A program made the position numbers and the translations under genes. From positions 41,100 through 105,099 of the forward strand of contig JAEINO010000006.1 in NCBI GenBank assembly GCA_016342345.1: a stretch of DNA of 64,000 nucleotides, read 5' to 3'. Origin of the DNA: Pseudodesulfovibrio sp. (GTDB lineage: Bacteria > Desulfobacterota > Desulfovibrionia > Desulfovibrionales > Desulfovibrionaceae). Positions 1 to 8,370 of this stretch are shown piece after piece. The notes below the pieces were generated by a model, which had not been told where the DNA came from, made no database searches, and was given only the letters and a program-made list of their open reading frames with translations. Numbering within the stretch: position 1 is the stretch's first letter; each line of letters begins with the position of its first letter.

Positions 1-773
1 TAACCGGCAACTATGGTGTGGATATCGTGTCACAAAAGATCCGAAACCTCACAGCCGACATGGGTCTCGGTTTCGCGTACTACGACGAAGACACCTTGAC
101 CGGGGACAAGTATTCCTCCCTGTCGCAATTGGGCATCATGACTGACGCCGAAGAAGGGTCCATCTCCTACGGCCTTCTAAAAATCGATTACGAGGCCCTC
201 GACAAGGCGTTGAAAGACGACCCCATGGGCGTAGCTGAACTCTTTGCCGCCAAAAATATCGGCGAAAGCCAGTCTTCTGATTTCACCTACACCTCACTCA
301 TTGAAGGGACCACCAAGGCCGGACTGTATGATGTTGAAATCGTCAGCGACGGAACCAGCATCACCAGCGCCACAATCAATGGGGAACCAGCCAAGGTTTC
401 GGGATGGGGAATCACCGGAATATCAGGAGACGCCCTGGGTCTCGGCATCCGTCTGGATAATACCTCTGCCGGCACATATTCAGGCAAGGTTTCGATCAAG
501 ACTGGCAAAGCCGGAGAAATGATCGAGGAACTCACGGACCTGACCAAGCCATACAACAAATACACGTACGAAGGCGGCCCCATGGCCGTCTTGCGAGACA
601 ACTACAGCGATATCATGGACTCCATCGACAAGAAAATCGAATACGAAAACACGAGAATCACGAAGATGGAAAAGACCATGCGCCTCAAATTTGCACGCCT
701 CGATGCCCTGCTCGGTCAATATCAACTCCAGCAGGGACAACTCGAATCGTCGATTGCACAACTCTCAACGTAA
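1..773 (+). CDS. fliD: Flagellar hook-associated protein 2 (FliD), 3' part only
   Basis: Filament cap protein that promotes flagellin assembly at the tip of the growing flagellum, outside the cell. The reading frame is open to the left edge (in-frame codons from base 3), so only about the last 255 residues are present; the GTG at 18 is not a real start. The visible part has the beta-rich surface domain followed by a C-terminal helical stretch (about the last 60 residues, heptad-like, ending QLQQGQLESSIAQLS) typical of FliD, which packs with the N-terminal coiled coil. fliS follows after 20 bases, the usual fliD-fliS order. Confidence 0.9.
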   Translation, partial: TGNYGVDIVSQKIRNLTADMGLGFAYYDEDTLTGDKYSSLSQLGIMTDAEEGSISYGLLKIDYEALDKALKDDPMGVAELFAAKNIGESQSSDFTYTSLIEGTTKAGLYDVEIVSDGTSITSATINGEPAKVSGWGITGISGDALGLGIRLDNTSAGTYSGKVSIKTGKAGEMIEELTDLTKPYNKYTYEGGPMAVLRDNYSDIMDSIDKKIEYENTRITKMEKTMRLKFARLDALLGQYQLQQGQLESSIAQLST

Positions 774-793
774 CAGATTAGGAGGATATATAC

Positions 794-1432
794 ATGGCCA
801 ACCCCGCCAGGGCCTACCTCACGACTCAGGTCGAAACCACTACCCAGGGTGAACTGCTGATCATGCTCTACGAAGCAGCGATCAAATTTCTCAAACGTGC
901 CAAAATCGAAATCGACAACAAGGATTACGCAAAAAAGGGCATATACATATCAAAGGCCATGGCAATCATTCATGAATTAGCCGAATGCCTGAACAAGGAA
1001 AAGGGCGGGGATATCACCCCCAAACTCAGTCAGTTGTACCTGTTCTGCACCACCCAGTTGGTAAAAGCCAACATCCGCCTGGACAACAAGATGATCGATG
1101 AAGTCATCAACATTCTGGACGGCTTGCGCTCCGCATATGCCCAGATTGTTCCTATATATGAGGGCAAGACCGCTCCTGCCGGAGTTCAAGCCCCGATACC
1201 ACCGCAACCGGTATTACAGGTGCCAACACCCAAGCCGGCTGCACCACAGCAGCCGAGTAGCCAGACGCCGACTCAGCAGACAAAATCCCAAAATCAAGTT
1301 GCAGAACCAACGATCGGGAAAGAGAATAAAACAACAGCACCGCTACAACCAGTTCCACCGGTAAAACCACGCACGGCAGCCAATGCCGCCAGATTCCGCG
1401 CAGCCAATGCGTATACCAACGCCAACCGCTAA
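794..1432 (+). CDS. fliS: Flagellar export chaperone FliS with long Pro/Gln-rich tail
   Basis: FliS binds the C-terminus of flagellin in the cytoplasm, prevents early polymerisation and delivers it to the export gate. Residues 1 to about 120 match the four-helix FliS fold (start MANPARAYLTTQVETTTQGE, then the helix beginning LLIMLYEAAIKFL). The protein has 212 residues, whereas FliS is normally about 120-150; the extra 85 or so are rich in Pro, Gln, Ala and Thr and look disordered. A strong ribosome site (AGGAGG at 780-785) lies 8 bases before the ATG. It directly follows fliD. The tail's role is unknown. Confidence 0.92.
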   Translation: MANPARAYLTTQVETTTQGELLIMLYEAAIKFLKRAKIEIDNKDYAKKGIYISKAMAIIHELAECLNKEKGGDITPKLSQLYLFCTTQLVKANIRLDNKMIDEVINILDGLRSAYAQIVPIYEGKTAPAGVQAPIPPQPVLQVPTPKPAAPQQPSSQTPTQQTKSQNQVAEPTIGKENKTTAPLQPVPPVKPRTAANAARFRAANAYTNANR

Positions 1433-1437
1433 CGGAC

Positions 1438-1523
1438 CGTCAGAAGGACACCACCTGTTCTGTTGTTACAAAAGGCTCAAATCTTGATGGCACATCGCCA
1501 TCAGGTTCTTCTTGTGTCTGACG
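1438..1523 (+). terminator. Possible structured 3' end of the fliD-fliS transcript
   Basis: An outer 7-base stem, CGTCAGA (1438-1444) with TCTGACG (1517-1523), encloses a 6-bp hairpin GATGGC/GCCATC (1486-1491 and 1497-1502) followed by a T-rich but interrupted stretch. It may end the flagellar transcript or be a folded leader for the next gene. There is no clean T run, so the terminator call is weak. Confidence 0.3.
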
Positions 1524-1650
1524 TCCGGCACTTCCAAACGGCCAAAAATGATCTACTCAGACAAACTTGACTCATCCAGGGCCAATTTCCTTTTGCCGAC
1601 AGATCACTGGACATATTTACAACACACTCTGCTTATGTCACCTTTCGCCC

Positions 1651-2724
1651 ATGTCTGATTCCCCTGTCCGCATTCTTCATGTTGCCAACTCCCTTGGACT
1701 TGGTGGCACTGAAAAAGTACTGCAACTTTTTGTCACCAATCTGGATAAAACCCGATTTCTTCCGGCTGTTTACAGTCCGAAAGATGGCGAACGCGGTCCT
1801 CAGATCCGCTCCATGGGAATCGACACCTTCATCGGCTCTGAACTTCTTGACGTTCTCATTCGTTTTCAACCACATATCGTTCATATCCACCGGGCCGGCT
1901 GGACCGAACCGGAACTTCTCAAACCAATGAAGCGATCCGGAACCCCGGTGGTGGTTGAAACCAACGTCTTTGGACGACACGATCCAAGTCAATCTGCGGC
2001 AATCATTGATCGCACGCTGTTCGTTTCTTCTTTTTGCATGGACCGATTTGCCCGAACCACCGGGATCAGCCCGGAATCTCCCCGCTACTCCGTCCTGTAC
2101 AATCCCGTGGACACGGATTTTTTCAAAACAATGACACGTACGGACAGAGATTTTTCCAAGCCTGTTGCAGGACGCATCTCACGCGCCGATCCTGGCAAAT
2201 GGTCCCGCCTTGCCCTGGACATCCTGCCCATCCTTGCCCGCGATATTCCCGACTTCAAATACCATGTCATCGGAGGTACCCCCGAGGCCCATGATTTCGT
2301 ACACGCCCACGGCCTGAATCAAACGGTCGTATTCCACGATCCGGTCGCGACCGACAAGGATATAGCCACATTCCTTGATGAGGTCTCTGTTCTTGCCCAT
2401 GCCAACGACACCGGCGAATCCTTCGGACTGGTCATTGCCGAGGCCATGGCCTGCGGACTACCGGTTGTTACCCACCCATGCGAAGGCCTGAAAGACAATG
2501 CCCAACTGGAACTGGTCGACCATCAGATCACAGGATTGATTGCAAACACCACTGAAGAGTATGCTGGTGCCATGAAATATCTTTTTTCCCACCCCGAAGA
2601 AGCCCGACGCATGGGGCAGGCTGGCCGTGATAAAAGTGCCAGACTCTACCGCGCCCAGACTGTCACCCGGAAACTCGAATCCATCTACAATGAACTTCTC
2701 GACCTCAAAGGAATCATCATATGA
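1651..2724 (+). CDS. Glycosyltransferase family 4 (GT-B fold)
   Basis: Probable sugar transferase using a nucleotide-sugar donor in the cytoplasm. The 357-residue protein begins MSDSPVRILHVANSLGLGGTEKV, the usual GT4 N-terminal Gly-rich turn (GGTE), and has the C-terminal donor-site pattern E-S-F-G-L-V-I-A-E-A-M-A-C-G-L-P-V-V, the E-x7-E motif of retaining GT-B enzymes. I chose the ATG at 1651; the in-frame ATG at 1567 would add 28 residues unlike the family. It overlaps the next gene by 4 bases (ATGA), so the two are translated together. The position after fliDS suggests flagellin or surface-polymer glycosylation, which is inference; acceptor and sugar are unknown. Confidence 0.85.
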   Translation: MSDSPVRILHVANSLGLGGTEKVLQLFVTNLDKTRFLPAVYSPKDGERGPQIRSMGIDTFIGSELLDVLIRFQPHIVHIHRAGWTEPELLKPMKRSGTPVVVETNVFGRHDPSQSAAIIDRTLFVSSFCMDRFARTTGISPESPRYSVLYNPVDTDFFKTMTRTDRDFSKPVAGRISRADPGKWSRLALDILPILARDIPDFKYHVIGGTPEAHDFVHAHGLNQTVVFHDPVATDKDIATFLDEVSVLAHANDTGESFGLVIAEAMACGLPVVTHPCEGLKDNAQLELVDHQITGLIANTTEEYAGAMKYLFSHPEEARRMGQAGRDKSARLYRAQTVTRKLESIYNELLDLKGIII

Positions 2725-3932
2725 GCAGCAGACTGATTTCCCGCTATACCAACACCGTCCTCGCTTTCGACATCACTGATGGCGAGAAGGCAACGACCTG
2801 TGCGCAACCATCTGATGAGGATATCGCACACTTCACGGAACGGACTCTCAAGATGTTCGACAAAAGCAATGCAACATATCTCGTGCTCTTCGGGCTCGGT
2901 TCTGGGGCCCAGGCTCTGGCACTGGACAAGGCTCTGCCGGGAAAAGCCAAACTGATCGTCTGCGAAACAAACCTGACAACAGCACGTACATTTCTTGAAC
3001 ACAATCCCGCATGGCGCGAGGATGACACCCGATCCAGCATAATTTCAGACAGTTCTCCATGGGCGCAACTCTACCTGCTTGCCACAATCGGAGCCACACC
3101 CAAAAACACAAGCCTTGCACTCAATCCCGACATCCCCGAGGACAACCGCAAACGCTACCAGGCATTGCAACGGCTCTTCATGAATGCAAAGCCACACCAG
3201 GCCATCAACAGTACCTATCTGAGCCATTTGGCGGTCCAAGCCCCGAACCTCAGTGTAGGAGTCATTCTGGACCCTAACGAACCGGACCTGGATACCTTTT
3301 TTGCCCAATTTCCTGACTGGATAAAGGAAATTGTCGTCATATGGGATGCGGACACTGTACCGGACACGAATTGCTCCTGCGCCGTACCCATTCGCCAATT
3401 TGCCCAGCCACTCGAAGATTTCTCGACTCAGCGCAACAGAATGCTCGACGAATGCTCTGGAGACTGGGTGCTCTATCTGGACGGAGACGAATTGTTCAGC
3501 GACGACATATGGAACCTGTTCACGGCCATAATGCCCATCAAGCGGCTTGAAGCCTGCTATTTCCCGCGCATGACCTTCTATCCCGACGAAGCCCACTGCA
3601 AAGTCGGCTATGGAATGTGGCCAGACCTGCAACTTCGTCTATTCAGAAAAAAGGATGGAGTACGATTCGAGCGTCCTATCCATGAACGATTGACCGGCAT
3701 CAATGGCCGCATCGCCCTGGCCCTGGACAGTCCCATCCTGCATTACAGCCGCCTCAGAAAATCCCCTGCGGAACTGACGGCCAAGCTCAAACGATTCGAC
3801 GAAGCCGGAGGGAATAGCGTACACCACATGCTCAACGACGATTATCCGAACCTTGAACGTACCCTGTTCTCCGAGGCATCCCTCATCTCCGGTTCACTAG
3901 AGGTATTGCTTCTGGAAGAAAATCCGTCCTGA
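2721..3932 (+). CDS. Glycosyltransferase family 2-like protein with extra N-terminal domain
   Basis: 403 residues in two parts. From about residue 175 the sequence is GT-A/GT2-like: a VGVILDPNEPD start, a strand ending in IWDAD, and the metal-binding DGDE of LYLDGDELFSDD, followed by the RLFRKKDGVRF and HERLTG segments seen in SunS/WcaA-type transferases. The first 170 residues hold a Rossmann-like glycine turn (LFGLGSGAQALAL) and a downstream IVCET, which recalls the N-terminal region of Maf/DUF115 motility-associated transferases. It overlaps the GT4 gene by 4 bases. Function as a flagellar glycosylation enzyme is inferred from context only. Confidence 0.75.
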   Translation: MSSRLISRYTNTVLAFDITDGEKATTCAQPSDEDIAHFTERTLKMFDKSNATYLVLFGLGSGAQALALDKALPGKAKLIVCETNLTTARTFLEHNPAWREDDTRSSIISDSSPWAQLYLLATIGATPKNTSLALNPDIPEDNRKRYQALQRLFMNAKPHQAINSTYLSHLAVQAPNLSVGVILDPNEPDLDTFFAQFPDWIKEIVVIWDADTVPDTNCSCAVPIRQFAQPLEDFSTQRNRMLDECSGDWVLYLDGDELFSDDIWNLFTAIMPIKRLEACYFPRMTFYPDEAHCKVGYGMWPDLQLRLFRKKDGVRFERPIHERLTGINGRIALALDSPILHYSRLRKSPAELTAKLKRFDEAGGNSVHHMLNDDYPNLERTLFSEASLISGSLEVLLLEENPS

Positions 3933-4134
3933 TCATACACGCAGCAGGTCCACATCCAAACTGATGTCTAACCTGCAAAACCATGGCTAACGCGAGAACC
4001 CGGTTCTTTCAACGCTTCACATGAAGCATCAATCAGACCTATATCTGTCACCTGTCTTGCACGTGACTTGATTCTCACGTACAAAATGGATACGACCGTT
4101 CATCATTGATATAAAAGTCTTTCAAGGAATGACG

Positions 4135-5193
4135 ATGCAAATAATCTGTCCCGAATGCCAGTTCACCCGCGAAGTGGACGAAACCAAAATCCCAGCAAAG
4201 TCCCAGGTTGCCACCTGTCCGAAATGCAAGATGAAGTTCAAATTTCGCGAGCTTCGTGAAGAGGCTTTCTCTTTGGAAGAAACAACAGAAACCACACCCT
4301 CGGGCACACCTGAGCCAACAACTCCTCCCACTCTTGAGGAGCCGGAACCGCTTTTTCCGAAAATCACCTCTCCGGGAGAAAATCCGAAGGATGAACTCTG
4401 GGACAAACTCGGAGACATGACCCCACCCGAAAACAAACAGGACGAACAACCCCCTGCTGCCAGTGACCAGCAACCGGTTCCTGGATGGACAGGTGAATTC
4501 AACGGCGAATTTCCAGACCCCATGCAGACAGACATGGGTGATGAAGACACGGAAGAATCCCCCATGCTTGTGCCTCCACCGTTCGAGCAATTGGACCGGT
4601 ACGGATTCTTCAACGGCCTGTACATGACCATCAAGCTGGTCCTGACTTCGCCCCGTCTCTTCTTTTCCGTAATGCCCGTCGGAGGAGGACTGGCCAAACC
4701 GCTGACCTTCACGATCCTCCTCTCCATGATCCAGGGATTCGCCCAATATTTCTGGGGAATGGCCGGGGTTTCATCGTATGTCGAAACAGGCAGCACGAAA
4801 GCCATTGGTGGAACTGCCGGTTCCATGTCCGCCCTGCTCATGCTCCTGTTCATGCCTGCATTCATCGCTGCCGGACAATTCATGATCACGGGAATATACC
4901 ATCTGTTGCTCATGCTCATGCGCGCTGACAACCAGGGATTTGAAGGAACATTCCGAGCACTGGCATACGCCAACGCGCCATTGATTCTCGGCATCTTCCC
5001 CCAACCCATACTTGAAGTCGAGACAACCTGGATGTTCATCACTGCCATATGGGGACTTTTCCTGACTATCCTGGGACTCAAGTATATTCACAAGACCTCA
5101 TTCGCCAAGGTGATCCCTGTGGCATTGGTTCCGCTCCTGTTGGCAATGATCGCAGCTCTGACCCTGTTTCAGGATCAGCTTCCGACCATCTAA
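4135..5193 (+). CDS. Zinc-ribbon / Yip1-domain membrane protein
   Basis: About 352 residues. It starts with an MJ0042-type zinc ribbon (CPEC ... CPKC within the first 35 residues, ending MKFKFR), then a Pro/Glu/Asp-rich linker of about 110 residues, then a C-terminal membrane region of about 200 residues with some five hydrophobic segments (ending LVPLLLAMIAALTLF) resembling the Yip1 domain. ATG 4135 is preferred over ATG 4129 because AAGGA at 4124-4128 sits 6 bases before 4135 but overlaps 4129. It is followed 12 bases later by a small gene. Exact function is unknown; zinc ribbon plus polytopic tail suggests a sensor or scaffold, which is inference. Confidence 0.75.
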   Translation: MQIICPECQFTREVDETKIPAKSQVATCPKCKMKFKFRELREEAFSLEETTETTPSGTPEPTTPPTLEEPEPLFPKITSPGENPKDELWDKLGDMTPPENKQDEQPPAASDQQPVPGWTGEFNGEFPDPMQTDMGDEDTEESPMLVPPPFEQLDRYGFFNGLYMTIKLVLTSPRLFFSVMPVGGGLAKPLTFTILLSMIQGFAQYFWGMAGVSSYVETGSTKAIGGTAGSMSALLMLLFMPAFIAAGQFMITGIYHLLLMLMRADNQGFEGTFRALAYANAPLILGIFPQPILEVETTWMFITAIWGLFLTILGLKYIHKTSFAKVIPVALVPLLLAMIAALTLFQDQLPTI

Positions 5194-5205
5194 GAGATTG
5201 TCACA

Positions 5206-5541
5206 ATGACTGGCTGGTTCAAAAACAAGATTGCGGACTGGAAAGCCCAGCGCAAACTCACCCGGGAAATCAACCCGCGCAACTTCAAGCAGACGGCCCA
5301 GGACATTCGCAACCTGGCCGTCCTTGCTTCACAACTCAACCCGAAAGAACAGAGAATCCGCCAGCTAATCAAAAATATCCTCGTTGAGATGGACCGCTTG
5401 AGCGATCTGGCGGATCGCCCGGAATTCAAGCAACTCTCCACTGGCAAGCGACTGCTGCTCCGCCAGGGACTCAAGGAATCCCGCGATCAACTGCTCGAAT
5501 CCATCCAATCAGCTCCTTCCCCGACTGAAACACTGCAATAG
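5206..5541 (+). CDS. Small helical hypothetical protein
   Basis: 111 residues, strongly charged and predicted helical by eye, starting MTGWFKNKIADWKAQRKL. No signal peptide, membrane segment or family motif that I recognise. The gene starts 12 bases after the zinc-ribbon/Yip1 gene with the same codon style, so it is probably co-transcribed and may be its cytoplasmic partner. A weak hairpin (GCCGA/TCGGC) follows the stop codon. Confidence 0.65.
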   Translation: MTGWFKNKIADWKAQRKLTREINPRNFKQTAQDIRNLAVLASQLNPKEQRIRQLIKNILVEMDRLSDLADRPEFKQLSTGKRLLLRQGLKESRDQLLESIQSAPSPTETLQ

Positions 5542-5665
5542 CCGACAAACAATATCGGCATCAATTGCGGTACACATATTGCTTCATCCCCTGCAAGAGA
5601 ATCGGACGCGTCATGAGCTTGGCGCAAATCCGCAAGTAAGTTGCAACAATCAGCCGGTGAGCATC

Positions 5666-6802
5666 ATGAAAAAAGTATTTATTTTCAGTCTTTTGTTTGC
5701 ATTAACCGCATGCGCCTACGTTGACCCGTCCATAACAGATCAAACCACGATCTACTATGATTCACCTGTCAGACGATCGACGCTTCAGGTTTCCGTGCAT
5801 CCCAAGGGCAAACAATATCGTCCCCTGACAGCATATTTTCATCCGTTCGTAATACAACAGCACAACAGTGACTCCGAGTACCTGTCCGACTCATTCGCGG
5901 CCATCTTTCACGGTGCATGGACCGAAGAACGGCTGTTCCCGATACTGGAATTCAAGCCCGGAACACGTTACCTCGGATTGAATTCGGCACTTGACCGGGC
6001 CAGACGACGCGGAGCCGACCTGCTCATCCTGGGCGTGGTTCCCTATTTCTATGCAGGGCACACCGTTGACGACACAGCCATCACCATACAGATCAACATC
6101 TATTCCACAGGCAATGGCAACCTCTTGTGGACCATGATGCAATCCGGTCGCATCGAGGACAAGCTGCCCGATGACTACATCTATTTTCGTAACGAATATC
6201 GTCTGAGTGAAGGACCTTTCAACAAGATCATCCGCTCCATGGCCAAAGACATGGCCCTTCCATTGAAGGCATGGCTGCCCGATCCTGACACCGATTTCCA
6301 GTTTGCAAACAACACTCGTGACGTACAAGCCAATCTGGTCGGGACAACACAAGCACCCACCGCAATGGCTAACGAAGACAAGACCATGGAACAGGAATTG
6401 CCTGCCGAGACAGTCAACAAACAGAAAATCGATGGCAACAGTACCAGTTCAGAAGTCAAGGGCGTGAACCTCGACATTCAGTTCGCCTTTGACAAAGCCA
6501 CCATCAACCAAAAATCATACCATCTGCTCGATGCCCTGGGAGAAGCGCTCAACTCAAGCGACCTCAAGGGCAAGAACATCATCATAGGCGGACATACCGA
6601 TGCCAAGGGCGACAATGCCTACAATCTCGCCCTTTCCAAAAAACGCGCTGAAGCGGTCAAGGTCTACCTTGTCAACAAATGGGGTATAGCCCCGGACCTC
6701 ATCGAGGCTGTGGGCTACGGCAAATCAAGACCACTCAACGAAGGAAAGACGCCGGAAGATCAACAGAAAAATCGCAGGGTGGAAATACGGCTTGTGGATT
6801 AG
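5666..6802 (+). CDS. OmpA-family outer-membrane lipoprotein with a distinct N-terminal domain
   Basis: 378 residues. Residues 1-16 form a lipoprotein signal (MKKVFIFSLLFALTAC, lipobox L-T-A-C), so Cys16 should be lipidated. Residues 17 to about 215 form a domain I cannot name, with an alpha/beta look (GADLLILGVVPYFYAG; ITIQINIYSTGNGNLLWTM). The last 110 residues are an OmpA-like peptidoglycan-binding domain with the GHTDAKGDNAYNLALSKKRA motif and the NRRVEIRL end. ATG 5666 is chosen because it begins the signal peptide; ATT/ATG codons further up give no signal. A strong terminator follows. Likely anchors the outer membrane to the wall. Confidence 0.85.
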   Translation: MKKVFIFSLLFALTACAYVDPSITDQTTIYYDSPVRRSTLQVSVHPKGKQYRPLTAYFHPFVIQQHNSDSEYLSDSFAAIFHGAWTEERLFPILEFKPGTRYLGLNSALDRARRRGADLLILGVVPYFYAGHTVDDTAITIQINIYSTGNGNLLWTMMQSGRIEDKLPDDYIYFRNEYRLSEGPFNKIIRSMAKDMALPLKAWLPDPDTDFQFANNTRDVQANLVGTTQAPTAMANEDKTMEQELPAETVNKQKIDGNSTSSEVKGVNLDIQFAFDKATINQKSYHLLDALGEALNSSDLKGKNIIIGGHTDAKGDNAYNLALSKKRAEAVKVYLVNKWGIAPDLIEAVGYGKSRPLNEGKTPEDQQKNRRVEIRLVD

Positions 6803-6860
6803 CCCTGCTTTGTAGCTTGACTTTCTGAGAACAATTATTACATTCCGAAAAGGAATACGG

Positions 6861-6886
6861 AAGGGGCCTTTCCGGCCCCTTTTTTT
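6861..6886 (+). terminator. Rho-independent terminator after the OmpA-like gene
   Basis: Stem AAGGGGCC (6861-6868) with GGCCCCTT (6874-6881), a 5-base loop and a run of seven T. It separates the envelope cluster from the heme genes. Confidence 0.9.
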
Positions 6887-6953
6887 GGCCTTTTACACCG
6901 CCGTTTTTGTGTGGTACCTCAGGTGCTCACTTCATAAGAGAGGTTAAATTTAT

Positions 6954-8147
6954 ATGATTGGTATTTCCAAACTCTACTGTGGAGCCGTCGAGCCATCTGA
7001 CGCTCTGCGGTATAATCGCGAATCCGGGCAGTTGCCCTCCCATCTTCTCCAGTTTGCAAAGGACAAAAAGCCTGTTGTCGTCTGGAACATGACCCAGCGA
7101 TGCAACCTAAAATGTGTCCATTGCTATGCACAAGCTGTTGACCCAAGCAGCCAGAAAGATCCGATTTCAAATGAAAAAGCCAAGGAAATCATCGACGACC
7201 TCGCCCAGTTTGGCGCGCCAGTCATGCTTTTTTCCGGTGGCGAACCCCTGGTCCGCGAAGATCTGACCGATCTGGCCAAATACTCTATCTCCAAGGGAAT
7301 GCGTGCGGTCATCTCCACCAACGGCACGCTCATCACCAAAAGCAAAGCCAAAGAACTCAAGGAAGTCGGCTTGTCCTACGTGGGCATCTCCCTTGATGGT
7401 TCCGAAGAAATTCATGACAACTTTCGTGGCGTAAAGGGCTCTTACAAGAAAGCCCTCCAAGGTGTGGAGAACTGTCAGGCCGAAGGTCTCAAGGTCGGCT
7501 TGCGCTTCACCATAAGCAAAAGAAACGTGACGGAAATACCCCACCTCTTCGATCTTATCGAAGATCTGGAAGTACCACGCATCTGTTTCTACCATCTGGT
7601 ATACTCAGGTCGAGGTTCTGAAATGATCAAGGAAGACCTGGATCATCAGGAAACCCGCAAGGCAGTGGACGTGATCATGGATCGCACCCGCGCCCTGTTC
7701 GACAAAGGTCTGCCCAAGGAAGTCCTGACCGTGGACAACCATGCAGATGGCCCACACGTCTATTATCGTCTGCTCAAGGAAGACCCGGCACGCGCTGCAG
7801 AAGTTCTCGAACTGCTCAAGATGAACGAAGGCAATTCCACTGGTCGCGGCATCGGCTGCATCTCTTGGGATGGCAAGGTTCACGCAGACCAGTTCATGCG
7901 CCACCACACTTTCGGCAACGTGCTGGAACGCCCGTTCTCCGAAATCTGGATGGACGACAAGATCGAACTGTTGCACAAGCTCAAGGACAAACGTCCTTAC
8001 GTCAAGGGACGCTGTGCCAAATGTCGTTTCCTGAACGTCTGTGGCGGCAACTTCCGCGCCCGCGCCGAAGCCTACTATGATGACTTCTGGGCGCAGGACC
8101 CGGCATGTTACCTCACCGATGAGGAAATCGCCGGCGAACCGCTGTAA
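6954..8147 (+). CDS. ahbC: 12,18-didecarboxysiroheme deacetylase AhbC (radical SAM)
   Basis: Radical SAM enzyme of the alternative (siroheme-dependent) heme pathway; it removes the two acetate side chains of didecarboxysiroheme to give Fe-coproporphyrin III in the cytoplasm. The 397-residue protein has the [4Fe-4S]/SAM motif C50-x3-C54-x2-C57 in RCNLKCVHCYAQ, the GGEP motif, and a C-terminal Cys cluster (RCAKCRFLNVCGG ... ACYL) for an auxiliary cluster. The N-terminus (MIGISKLYCGAVEPSDALRY) and the adjacency to hemB and ahbD support AhbC rather than NirJ. The ribosome site AGAGGT lies upstream of ATG 6954. Confidence 0.9.
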   Translation: MIGISKLYCGAVEPSDALRYNRESGQLPSHLLQFAKDKKPVVVWNMTQRCNLKCVHCYAQAVDPSSQKDPISNEKAKEIIDDLAQFGAPVMLFSGGEPLVREDLTDLAKYSISKGMRAVISTNGTLITKSKAKELKEVGLSYVGISLDGSEEIHDNFRGVKGSYKKALQGVENCQAEGLKVGLRFTISKRNVTEIPHLFDLIEDLEVPRICFYHLVYSGRGSEMIKEDLDHQETRKAVDVIMDRTRALFDKGLPKEVLTVDNHADGPHVYYRLLKEDPARAAEVLELLKMNEGNSTGRGIGCISWDGKVHADQFMRHHTFGNVLERPFSEIWMDDKIELLHKLKDKRPYVKGRCAKCRFLNVCGGNFRARAEAYYDDFWAQDPACYLTDEEIAGEPL

Positions 8148-8150
8148 AAA

Positions 8151-8220
8151 CAAAATGCCTCGGACGGTTGAGGGAAAACTTTGAAAGTTTTTCCCTCAAC
8201 CGTCCTTTCAAAACATTTTG
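8151..8220. repeat. Long imperfect palindrome between ahbC and hemB
   Basis: Core arms GGACGGTTGAGGGAAAACTT (from 8162) and its complement ending at 8205 pair over about 21 bp with one bulged T and a 1-3 base loop. Outside it CAAAATG (8151-8157) pairs with CATTTTG (8214-8220). As RNA it would form a very stable 70-nt hairpin starting 3 bases after the ahbC stop. There is no T run, so it is more likely an mRNA-stabilising or dispersed palindromic element than a standard terminator. Similar intergenic palindromes are common in Desulfovibrio genomes in my recollection. Confidence 0.7.
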
Positions 8221-8308
8221 GTTCTACGCCGCCATAAAGAACTGCGGAACAAGATAAAACCGTTTGGCGGCGCAGGAGTGTGCGCGACAACCAGCCCAGC
8301 ACTCTGAT

Positions 8309-8336
8309 TTGCAGTAATCGCAAAAACGGCTATAAG
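8309..8336 (+). promoter_or_regulatory. Candidate sigma70 promoter of hemB
   Basis: TTGCAG (8309-8314), 16-base spacer, TATAAG (8331-8336), 34 bases before the hemB start. It would let hemB and ahbD be expressed separately from ahbC, downstream of the long palindrome. Confidence 0.45.
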
Positions 8337-8370
8337 AAAATTGAATGAAATTTCTTTTACTGGAGCGGTT

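Noticed and set aside
3995..4007. Palindrome AGAACC-C-GGTTCT in the gap 3933-4134
   Set aside because: Perfect but short, without promoter elements or a T run nearby; may be chance. The rest of the 200-base gap shows nothing.
5542..5665. Possible riboswitch (c-di-GMP type) before the OmpA-like lipoprotein
   Set aside because: Short stretches such as GGCGCAAATCCGC looked suggestive, but the conserved GEMM core and pairing are absent.
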